Source: JALRBM01 sp966186595 (GTDB lineage Bacteria; Patescibacteriota; Saccharimonadia; Saccharimonadales; Saccharimonadaceae). From it: a stretch of 12,816 nt of DNA. This document shows positions 7,292 through 12,816 of the stretch, piece after piece. Both the position numbers and the translations under genes were made by a program. The stretch lies in assembly GCA_966186595.1 (NCBI GenBank), contig CBIFWO010000025.1, positions 1 through 12,816 of the forward strand, written 5' to 3'. Every line of letters begins with the position of its first letter. Position 1 is the stretch's first letter. The notes beneath the pieces are model-generated. The model was not told where the DNA came from. It was given only the letters and a program-made list of their open reading frames with translations, and searched no databases.

Positions 7292-7557
7292 TACTTCTTA
7301 TCCTTTCCGCCGTGCTTTCGGAACTTGCGAGTTGGCGCAAACTCACCGAGCTTGTGACCAACCATGTTTTCATTAATCAGCACTGGAACGTGCATGCGAC
7401 CGTTATAGACGGCAACCGTTCGGCCTACCATCTCTGGGGTCACCGTACTGCTACGTGCCCATGTTTTGATGATAGTACGGTCTTCGAGTGCAAGCGCAGC
7501 CACTTTTTTAGCGAGCTTGGCGTCGACGAACGGACCTTTTTTAAGTGATCGACTCAT
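7291..7557 (-). CDS. rpsS: 30S ribosomal protein S19
   Basis: S19 is a 30S head protein that pairs with S13 at the intersubunit bridge to the 50S central protuberance. The 88 residues match the family length. The start MSRSLKKGPFVDAKLAKKV, the central IKTWARSSTVTPEMVGRT and the C-terminal signature NMVGHKLGEFAPTRKFRKHG are all canonical. It sits three bases after the rplB stop, with AGAGGAAGAGG at the end of rplB as ribosome binding site, and overlaps the rplV start by one base. Confidence 0.98.
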   Translation of the reverse strand: MSRSLKKGPFVDAKLAKKVAALALEDRTIIKTWARSSTVTPEMVGRTVAVYNGRMHVPVLINENMVGHKLGEFAPTRKFRKHGGKDKK

Positions 7558-7560
7558 ATC

Positions 7561-8400
7561 TTACCTCTTCCTCTTCGCTTCATGGCGACTTCTCACAATC
7601 ATCTTGCTGGTGTCCTTACGGCGACGAGTACGATAACCGAGGGTAAGTTGGCCCCATGGGGTACGTGGTGGCTTACCGCTACCATGACGACCACCGTCAC
7701 CACCACCATGCGGGTGATCTACGGCGTTCATAACAACACCACGGACAGATGGGCGAATACCCTTGCGGCGCTTTCGGCCGGCTGAACCAACCTTCACATT
7801 CTGGTGCTGGATGTTACCAACAACACCAATTGCGGCGGTCGCTTCAAGGCGGAACTTGCGAACTTCGCCAGATGGCATACGCACCTGCGCGTAGTCGCCT
7901 TCCTTTGCCATAAGCTGCGCTTTTGTACCAGCGGCACGAACCATTTGTGCGCCCTTACCTGGATTAATCTCGATCGCATATATCTGAGTACCGACAGGAA
8001 TGTTTGCAAGTGGCATGCGATTTGAGGTCTCGATTGGGGCCTCTGCGCCACTCTCAATCGTCTTACCTTTTACCATGCTGGTATCAGCAAGGATGTAGTG
8101 GTAAAGACCGTGCTGGTCCTTGACACGTGCAATACGTGCAGAACGGTTTGGATCGTATTCGATTTCTTCAACCGTCACCTTCAGACCAGGTGCGAGACGA
8201 TGGTTGACCAAACGATAGTGGCGCTTTACACCACCACCGCGGTGACGAACAGTAATGCGACCAGTGTTGTTGCGGCCAGCATTCTGCTTTTTGCTCTTCA
8301 CCAAGCTCTTTAGGGGCTTTTTGGTCGTAATTTCACTGTAATCCTCGGTGGTCATACCGCGCCTAGCAGGAGTGGTTGGGTTGTATGCTTTGATTGGCAT
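7561..8400 (-). CDS. rplB: 50S ribosomal protein L2
   Basis: L2 is a core 50S protein that binds domain IV of 23S rRNA, takes part in subunit association and lies close to the peptidyl-transferase centre. The 279 residues fit the family (about 273-280). The OB-fold and SH3-like RNA-binding domains occupy about residues 40-195. The C-terminal signature reads NAVDHPHGGG at 225-234, putting the functionally important Asp and His at 228 and 229, as in E. coli; the residue after Asn is Ala where many bacteria have Pro. The basic tail is RSRHEAKRKR. The start overlaps the rplW stop (TAATG), with GAAGAGGAG inside rplW. Confidence 0.98.
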   Translation of the reverse strand: MPIKAYNPTTPARRGMTTEDYSEITTKKPLKSLVKSKKQNAGRNNTGRITVRHRGGGVKRHYRLVNHRLAPGLKVTVEEIEYDPNRSARIARVKDQHGLYHYILADTSMVKGKTIESGAEAPIETSNRMPLANIPVGTQIYAIEINPGKGAQMVRAAGTKAQLMAKEGDYAQVRMPSGEVRKFRLEATAAIGVVGNIQHQNVKVGSAGRKRRKGIRPSVRGVVMNAVDHPHGGGDGGRHGSGKPPRTPWGQLTLGYRTRRRKDTSKMIVRSRHEAKRKR

Positions 8401-8714
8401 TACTTCTTCTCCTCTTCTACAGGCTGGTCAAATACCTGGATGCTGTTACCTTCGGCAAGGGTCACGTAAGCTTTCTTTGAATCCTTACGGGTCGTTGTAC
8501 CTGGGTAGCGGTTTTTACCGCGGCTAAAGCGGATAGCCTTGCCACTCTGTACCAAAGTTTTGACACGGGTTACTTTTACTTCAAACTGAGATTCTACTGC
8601 AGCAGCAATTTCTTGCTTGTTTGCCGTCAGCGGAACATTAAATACGTAAACGTTGTTCTGAGACTGACTGTACGCCTTCTCGGTGGCACGCGGAGTAACG
8701 CTAATAAGTTTCAT
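8400..8714 (-). CDS. rplW: 50S ribosomal protein L23
   Basis: L23 surrounds the peptide tunnel exit and is the main docking site for trigger factor and signal recognition particle. The 104 residues start MKLISVTPRATEKAYSQSQ, with the conserved TEKAY motif, then NVYVFNVPLTANKQEIAAAV and the loop region GKAIRFSRGKNRYPGTTTRK. A Glu-rich tail (VEEEKK) holds the GAGGAG that would serve rplB. It starts one base after rplD (TAATATG), with AAAGGAGGAGG inside rplD, one of the strongest ribosome binding sites in the operon. Confidence 0.98.
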   Translation of the reverse strand: MKLISVTPRATEKAYSQSQNNVYVFNVPLTANKQEIAAAVESQFEVKVTRVKTLVQSGKAIRFSRGKNRYPGTTTRKDSKKAYVTLAEGNSIQVFDQPVEEEKK

Positions 8715-8715
8715 A

Positions 8716-9333
8716 TTACGCCTCCTCCTTTACTAGCCAGTTCTTGATCGTTTTGACACTTTCGGGAGCGATAACGATGTGGTCAGCATTTAAGATGTGG
8801 TAGACACTGAGGTACGTACTGCGAATAAGCAGAACATTCTGTAGATTGGCAGTTGCACGGATGATCTCTGGCGTCTTGTCGTCAACAACGAGGAGCACCT
8901 TCCGATCAAGCTTGTTGTCAGCTAGGAATTTGACAACCTCGGCAGTTTTGCCGGTTGTCTTTACTTCCTTGACAACGATCTTTTTAGCTTCGTTTGCCAA
9001 CGTCAGGGCTTGGCGAAGTGCAACGCGCTTTGAAGTCGTACTGAGTTTCTTGGTGTAGTTTTCATTGCCACGTGGACCAAAAACGATACCACCACCACGC
9101 CAGATTGGGTTACGGGTTGAACCAAATCGTGCACGACCAGTACCTTTTTGCTTCCAAGGCTTCTTACCGCCACCACGGACTTCACCGCGCTGAAGCGTTG
9201 TTGCGCTAGCAAGACGGTTGTTGGCAAGATATGAATCATAGGCAAGCTTCAGCAATTCGTGATTTTCGACCTCGACCGCGAAGACTTCCTTCGGTAGAGC
9301 AGTTTTAGCTGCTGGTTTAGTAGTCTCAGCCAT
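8716..9333 (-). CDS. rplD: 50S ribosomal protein L4
   Basis: L4 is an early-assembly 50S protein whose long loop reaches the peptide tunnel; in E. coli it also represses the S10 operon by binding the leader mRNA. The 205 residues match the family. The tunnel loop is visible at about 49-93 and includes KKPWKQKGTGRARFGSTRNP. The C-terminal Rossmann-like part contains RKVLLVVDDKTPEIIRATANL. The start overlaps the rplC stop (TAATG), with GGGAGG inside rplC. Whether L4 regulates this operon through the structured rplC leader is an open inference. Confidence 0.98.
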   Translation of the reverse strand: MAETTKPAAKTALPKEVFAVEVENHELLKLAYDSYLANNRLASATTLQRGEVRGGGKKPWKQKGTGRARFGSTRNPIWRGGGIVFGPRGNENYTKKLSTTSKRVALRQALTLANEAKKIVVKEVKTTGKTAEVVKFLADNKLDRKVLLVVDDKTPEIIRATANLQNVLLIRSTYLSVYHILNADHIVIAPESVKTIKNWLVKEEA

Positions 9334-9947
9334 TATGCCTTACCTCCCAGGATAATCAGACCCTTCTTTGGACCTGGAACAGCACCCTTTAGACCGATCA
9401 GATTGCTCGCAGCGTCAACATATGCCACCTCGAGATTCTTTACGGTTACACGTTCGTGGCCCATACGACCAGCCATACGCTTCCCCTTAAAGATCTTCTG
9501 TGGATACATCGATCCGATCGAACCCGGCTTACGGACGTAGCCGTTACCACCGTGGGTGCTCTTGCTTGTATTAAAGTTGTGGCGTTTTACCGTACCGGCA
9601 AAACCTTTACCCTTGCTCGTGCCAGTCGCGTCCACCATATCGCCTAGCTCAAACTTAGTTACATCGATGACATCGCCGACCTTGAGGTCTTCTGGCAACG
9701 TATCGACACGAAATTCCCGAATGTATTTCGGGGTCACTTTGGCTGTTTTGACATGACCAGCCACGGCCTTGCTCAGGTTCTTACCCTCACCATATGCCAC
9801 CTGGACTGCGTTATAACCGTCGGCTTCGACAGTTTTGACCTGAGTCACAGTCACGGGGCCAGCTTGAATTAACGTCACAGGAACTGCGCGTCCATCCTCG
9901 CTGATGATTTGGGTCATACCAATTTTGGTACCGAGAAGTGCTTTCAT
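9333..9947 (-). CDS. rplC: 50S ribosomal protein L3
   Basis: L3 is one of the two initiator proteins of 50S assembly; its long loop approaches the peptidyl-transferase centre. I start it at the ATG at 9947, giving 204 residues beginning MKALLGTKIGMTQII, the standard L3 N-terminus. A TTG at 10010 would add 21 residues without L3 similarity and would overlap the structured leader. Signatures: GKGFAGTVKRHNF (113-125), STHGGNGYVRKPGSIG (130-145) and FKGKRMAGRMGHERVTV (153-169). The segment after GSIG reads SMYPQ where E. coli has the methylated Gln150 context QNQTPG. It is the first gene of the long operon; GGGAG about 10 nt and AGAGG about 3 nt before the ATG are candidate ribosome binding sites. 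Confidence 0.97.
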   Translation of the reverse strand: MKALLGTKIGMTQIISEDGRAVPVTLIQAGPVTVTQVKTVEADGYNAVQVAYGEGKNLSKAVAGHVKTAKVTPKYIREFRVDTLPEDLKVGDVIDVTKFELGDMVDATGTSKGKGFAGTVKRHNFNTSKSTHGGNGYVRKPGSIGSMYPQKIFKGKRMAGRMGHERVTVKNLEVAYVDAASNLIGLKGAVPGPKKGLIILGGKA

Positions 9948-10047
9948 CGCCCTCTTGCTCCCACTTAAAATTCTTGGTGGCTGCTGGTTTCCTCCGATAG
10001 GACCTGTCAATTCACCAAGAAAAGTTTGTTATTACGTAATAAGTTAC
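9948..10047 (-). promoter_or_regulatory. Structured 5' leader of the rplC operon
   Basis: About 100 nt lie between the predicted transcription start and the rplC ATG. It contains a perfect 14-nt palindrome, TTATTACGTAATAA (10029-10042). It also has a 9-bp stem formed by TTCTTGGTG and CACCAAGAA on the minus strand (10021-10013 with 9979-9971). Inside the 33-nt loop a smaller helix can form (GGTCCT with AGG-AA-ACC), which would bury a GGAGGA sequence. Four T follow the outer stem. This resembles a regulatory leader, possibly for ribosomal-protein feedback, but no known element was recognised. Confidence 0.5.
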
Positions 10048-10053
10048 CCATCT

Positions 10054-10082
10054 AACATATCACGTCATCTGTTACAAGTCAA
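10054..10082 (-). promoter_or_regulatory. Promoter of the rplC-rplO operon
   Basis: On the minus strand: -35 TTGACT (10082-10077), a 17-bp spacer, and -10 TATGTT (10059-10054) with a TGn extension (TGATATGTT). The predicted start is near 10047. This gives the long operon its own promoter downstream of the island, independent of rpsJ. Confidence 0.65.
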
Positions 10083-10103
10083 CTGTTTCTCTGTTATTTC
10101 ATA

Positions 10104-10132
10104 TTGCATTTCGATTGATATAGCAGTATTAT
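10104..10132 (+). promoter_or_regulatory. Divergent promoter of the Cys-rich small gene
   Basis: Plus strand: -35 TTGCAT (10104-10109), 17-bp spacer, -10 TATTAT (10127-10132), five of six matches to TATAAT. The predicted start near 10139 leaves a leader of about 24 nt before the ATG at 10163. Its -35 box is only 21 bp from the -35 box of the opposing rplC promoter, so the two could compete for or share a regulator. Confidence 0.5.
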
Positions 10133-10162
10133 TTGAATACTAATTTTCGTGTAGGGGAAAAT

Positions 10163-10387
10163 ATGGAATACTTTCAGGCAGCACAGGGTGACAGCAGTGC
10201 AGAGATTACAGATACATGGTGCGTCAATGGCACGTCATGTGGCAATAAAGTATGCGAAACGCACGGGTGTCGGATAGGATTTACTGAGAGCTCGGAGCAC
10301 CTTACAGAAAAACTCGATGGGCCAGAAAATAGAAATATTATCCCCTTTAGAGACCTCCTTCCGCTTCTTCGAATAACTACTAGATAA
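10163..10387 (+). CDS. Small cysteine-rich protein of unknown function
   Basis: I do not recognise this 74-residue protein. The ATG at 10163 is preceded by AGGGG with a 5-nt gap, a good ribosome binding site; an in-frame TTG at 10133 lies upstream of the predicted transcription start and is rejected. Four cysteines at 20, 26, 31 and 36 (spacing C-x5-C-x4-C-x4-C) with His34 and Trp19 form a compact cluster that could bind metal or form disulfides. There is no signal peptide or membrane helix. The C-terminal third ends NIIPFRDLLPLLRITTR. It runs opposite to the ribosomal genes, and its last 8 nt overlap the end of the convergent membrane-protein gene. A chance reading frame cannot be excluded; the promoter and ribosome binding site argue against it. 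Confidence 0.5.
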   Translation: MEYFQAAQGDSSAEITDTWCVNGTSCGNKVCETHGCRIGFTESSEHLTEKLDGPENRNIIPFRDLLPLLRITTR

Positions 10388-10712
10388 CGATTCCCGCTGG
10401 GACAAAGTAACTAATCACCGCCACAATAACGAGGATGGCATACCAAATCTTGCGATCAGATTGATATTTTTCGAACTTATGCACCAATAAAAGACCGCCG
10501 AGAAGGCCAAGAGGAAGGGCCGTAAGCGGCACCCCTAACCATGTCATTGGTTCGCTAAATTTTAGCCATAGCGTTCCCAGAATCACAAATATCACTAATT
10601 TTAAGAAGTATTTACTATCTGTTTCAAATGGCTTCTCGTACCCTCGCCTACTCACCCCCTGATTGCGAAATCGGGCGTACGTTCGTTCGCGTTTTTGTTT
10701 TTGCTTTACCAC
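10380..10712 (-). CDS. Small three-helix membrane protein of unknown function
   Basis: From a GTG at 10712 this encodes 110 residues: a strongly basic N-terminus (MVKQKQKRERTYARFRNQG), then three predicted membrane helices at about 35-51 (YFLKLVIFVILGTLWLK), 58-77 (WLGVPLTALPLGLLGGLLLV) and 89-110. The basic N-terminus and the charged loop HKFEKYQSDRK between helices 2 and 3 suggest a cytoplasmic N-terminus and an outside C-terminus. An ATG at 10763 would add 17 residues but has no ribosome binding site and lies upstream of the predicted promoter. GGGG precedes the GTG by 5 nt, although the predicted start near 10715 would make the mRNA nearly leaderless. I do not recognise the family. Its hydrophobic segments make a chance frame unlikely. 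Confidence 0.7.
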   Translation of the reverse strand: MVKQKQKRERTYARFRNQGVSRRGYEKPFETDSKYFLKLVIFVILGTLWLKFSEPMTWLGVPLTALPLGLLGGLLLVHKFEKYQSDRKIWYAILVIVAVISYFVPAGIVI

Positions 10713-10721
10713 TATAGCCCC

Positions 10722-10730
10722 AGTATACCA
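10722..10730 (-). promoter_or_regulatory. Extended -10 promoter of the small membrane protein
   Basis: The minus strand reads TGGTATACT: -10 TATACT (five of six) with a TGn extension, and no convincing -35 box. The predicted start near 10715 is only a few bases before the GTG at 10712, which would give a leaderless or nearly leaderless transcript. Prediction only. Confidence 0.4.
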
Positions 10731-10823
10731 AAGATTTCGAAAATAATCATTGAACGTATACATGTGATGTGTTTACATAGATGATGGTCTGTAAAACCAT
10801 TGAAGAGGGGCGGCGAGTTTCGC

Positions 10824-11213
10824 GTGTCCATTCTCGACCTCCTTCGGTATTCACGAGCTTCGAGCAAGATCGTGAGCCCGGAGGTTCAGGCAGCTTTCTA
10901 CGCATTGCTAAAAGAAGAGCGCGACCTCATCTGGTCGTGCGACGAGGAGGGAAACCTCGTCACCTATCGACTAGCCCTTGGCGGGCAGTCGGGTATCACC
11001 CGCTCCGTCAAGTACGGCATCAGCGACGAGCCGCGCGAGCAAGGCTTGTGCATCTTTTACCTCATCCAGTCGGATGGAGTGATCGAGAAGATGCTCTGTC
11101 GCGAAGATGCCGACGGTCGTCCGATCTGGAGCCGACTCCAGTTCGAGGCTCACGAGGCCGACGAGCTGCTGAACGCGCTCACTGTGCGTTCTCTTCGGTA
11201 CATCAACGCTTGA
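10824..11213 (+). CDS. GC-rich orphan protein of unknown function
   Basis: I do not recognise this protein. From the GTG at 10824 it has 129 residues; GGCGAG lies six nt upstream. A TTG at 10800 in the same frame would give 137. Most codons end in G or C, unlike the flanking ribosomal genes, and the stretch is visibly richer in GC than either side, suggesting a different origin. The chain looks soluble and mixed alpha/beta: a helical start (SPEVQAAFYALLKEERDLIW), strand-like segments around NLVTYRLAL and GLCIFYLIQSDGVIEKMLC, and a final helix EADELLNALTVRSLRYINA. It has no signal peptide or membrane helix. It is transcribed against rpsJ and shares a bidirectional terminator with it. No convincing promoter was found. 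The strong codon bias in this frame makes it more credible than overlapping open frames. Confidence 0.65.
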   Translation: MSILDLLRYSRASSKIVSPEVQAAFYALLKEERDLIWSCDEEGNLVTYRLALGGQSGITRSVKYGISDEPREQGLCIFYLIQSDGVIEKMLCREDADGRPIWSRLQFEAHEADELLNALTVRSLRYINA

Positions 11214-11266
11214 TGTTGGACTTCTTGCCTCTTTCTGGGGTAGGATCGCTGACCGAGAACGGCCAA

Positions 11267-11299
11267 GGCCGCGGCGTGTCACAAGCACGATCCGCGGCC
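11267..11299. repeat. GC-rich inverted repeat after the orphan gene
   Basis: GGCCGCGG (11267-11274) and CCGCGGCC (11292-11299) form a perfect 8-bp all-GC stem around a 17-nt loop, preceded by a second GGCC at 11261-11264. It lies in the 3' untranslated part of the plus-strand orphan gene, just before the terminator, and shares that gene's high GC. No T tract follows, so it is not itself a terminator on the plus strand. It may stabilise the mRNA 3' end or mark a boundary of transferred DNA. Confidence 0.6.
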
Positions 11300-11314
11300 A
11301 GCTCCATGAAAAAC

Positions 11315-11343
11315 AAAATACACCCATGGCTCGGGTGTATTTT
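11315..11343. terminator. Bidirectional intrinsic terminator between rpsJ and the orphan gene
   Basis: AAAATACACCC (11315-11325) and GGGTGTATTTT (11333-11343) form a perfect 11-bp stem with a 7-nt loop. T runs flank both sides: TTTTTT on the plus strand and TTTTGTTTTT on the minus strand. It starts about 17 nt after the rpsJ stop, so it should end rpsJ transcription from one side and the convergent GC-rich gene from the other. It breaks the usual transcriptional link from rpsJ to rplC. Confidence 0.85.
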
Positions 11344-11359
11344 TTGTAACCTTACAAGA

Positions 11360-11680
11360 TTACATACGAATTTCTGCGTCGACACCAGCTGGGAGGCTGA
11401 GGTTCTGCAGACTATCGATGGTCTTTGGCGTCGCGTTTGTAATGTCGATAAGACGCTTGTGTACGCGCATTTCGAATGTTTCGCCACCAGTCTTGTAGAC
11501 GTGCGGAGATTTGACCACAGTATACGTACTGCGGCGGGTAGGAAGTGGGACGGGCCCAGCAACACTTGCACCTGTACGAATAGCTGTGTCGATAATTTGT
11601 TTTGCTGATTGGTCGATCACTTTGTGATCGTATGCTTTTAGACGGATGCGGATTCGCAGTCCTTCTGGTTTTTCTGCCAT
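11360..11680 (-). CDS. rpsJ: 30S ribosomal protein S10
   Basis: S10 is a 30S head protein; in many bacteria it also partners NusB in transcription antitermination. I start it at the ATG at 11680, with AAAGGAG 5 nt upstream, giving 106 residues beginning MAEKPEGLRIRIRLKAYDHK. An ATG at 11698 would add six codons over the ribosome binding site and is rejected. Conserved segments are AYDHKVIDQSAKQIIDTA, the rRNA-binding loop GPVPLPTRRSTYTVVKSPHV and FEMRVHKRLIDITNATPKTI. Its position after tuf is the common order, but a promoter in front and a strong terminator behind suggest a single-gene transcript. The predicted leader is about 90 nt; a short hairpin (CGTA..TACG) can be drawn in it. Confidence 0.97.
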   Translation of the reverse strand: MAEKPEGLRIRIRLKAYDHKVIDQSAKQIIDTAIRTGASVAGPVPLPTRRSTYTVVKSPHVYKTGGETFEMRVHKRLIDITNATPKTIDSLQNLSLPAGVDAEIRM

Positions 11681-11775
11681 AATGGCTCCTTTGTGCAACT
11701 CCGTAACCTCTGCTCGAATCGTAGCGCCTGCTTACGTCTGGCCGAGTTCTCGAAGTAATTAAATATACGAAAGTT

Positions 11776-11804
11776 ATTTTACCATACGCTACTCGTATCA
11801 ACAA
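11776..11804 (-). promoter_or_regulatory. Promoter of rpsJ
   Basis: On the minus strand: -35 TTGTTG (11804-11799), a 17-bp spacer, -10 TAAAAT (11781-11776) with a TGn extension (TGGTAAAAT). The predicted start is near 11769. It lies downstream of the tuf terminator, so rpsJ does not depend on tuf read-through. Confidence 0.6.
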
Positions 11805-11816
11805 GCTCCGGGCAAC

Positions 11817-11848
11817 AAAATACCTCTCATATTCCAGAGAGGTATTTT
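11817..11848 (-). terminator. Intrinsic terminator after tuf
   Basis: AAAATACCTCTC (11817-11828) and GAGAGGTATTTT (11837-11848) form a perfect 12-bp stem with an 8-nt loop. On the minus strand the stem ends in TTTT followed by GTTG, a short T tract. It starts about 18 nt after the tuf stop codon. Confidence 0.75.
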
Positions 11849-11866
11849 TGCGAATCAGAGAACTGA

Positions 11867-12816
<950 letters not shown>

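Noticed and set aside
9948..10010. TTG at 10010 as start of rplC
   Set aside because: The 21 added residues have no L3 similarity and lie over the inverted-repeat leader; the ATG at 9947 begins the canonical MKALLGTKIGMTQ.
10353..10359. AGGAGGT on the minus strand as a strong ribosome binding site
   Set aside because: No ATG, GTG or TTG lies at a usable distance downstream. The bases are explained by Asp-Leu-Leu codons of the plus-strand small gene.
10750..10779. TTGAAC with TACATA 18 bp downstream as a promoter for the GC-rich gene
   Set aside because: The -10 matches only three of six positions and has no TGn extension; too weak to report as a feature.
11215..11221. GTTGGAC as an integron attC core site after the GC-rich gene
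   Set aside because: It matches GTTRRRY, but no partner RYYYAAC site or attC-type paired boxes are found nearby; a chance match is likely.
10971..11327. 118-codon minus-strand frame opposite the GC-rich gene
   Set aside because: It is the antisense of a strongly codon-biased gene and extends into the terminator hairpin; it has no ribosome binding site or family signature.
10781..11608. Long 275-codon plus-strand open frame overlapping the island and rpsJ
   Set aside because: It runs antisense through most of rpsJ and out of frame with the codon-biased GC-rich gene. Its residues are Arg/Ser/His-rich low-complexity, as expected for a shadow frame in GC-rich DNA.

Overview
The window is a bacterial ribosomal-protein locus, read almost entirely from the minus strand: the end of tuf, then rpsJ, then an unbroken S10/spc-type operon of 19 genes from rplC to rplO, then the start of secY. 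The organism is most likely a Patescibacteria/CPR member, with Candidatus Saccharibacteria (TM7) the best guess. Three observations support this. rpmD (L30), normally between rpsE and rplO, is absent because those two genes overlap by one base; loss of L30 is a known CPR trait. S14 is the zinc-free type. Genes are packed extremely tightly. UGA is not read as an amino acid here, which argues against Gracilibacteria/Absconditabacteria. The lineage call is inference; no search was possible.

Layout from right to left, the direction of most transcription: (1) 12816-11867, EF-Tu lacking about its first 78 residues, followed by a hairpin terminator. (2) 11804-11360, rpsJ with its own promoter and an 11-bp bidirectional terminator, so it looks like a single-gene unit. 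(3) 11359-9948, an island inside the usual rpsJ-rplC junction. It holds three unrecognised small genes: a GC-rich plus-strand gene of about 129 codons, a minus-strand three-helix membrane protein of about 110 residues, and a plus-strand Cys-rich protein of 74 residues. It also holds back-to-back divergent promoters and a structured rplC leader. (4) 9947-1444, the operon rplC-rplD-rplW-rplB-rpsS-rplV-rpsC-rplP-rpmC-rpsQ-rplN-rplX-rplE-rpsN-rpsH-rplF-rplR-rpsE-rplO, ending in a terminator. (5) 1308-1, secY behind its own extended -10 promoter, cut by the window edge.

The ribosomal genes supply subunits for both 30S and 50S particles. Of their 18 junctions, seven share a TAATG stop/start overlap and eight more are separated by only 1-3 bases. 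Ribosome binding sites therefore lie inside the 3' ends of the preceding genes, which implies translational coupling. SecY and EF-Tu connect the cluster to membrane protein export and elongation.

The most unusual content is the 1.4-kb island between rpsJ and rplC, which splits an otherwise highly conserved junction, and the rplC leader with its palindrome and stem enclosing a GGAGG sequence.
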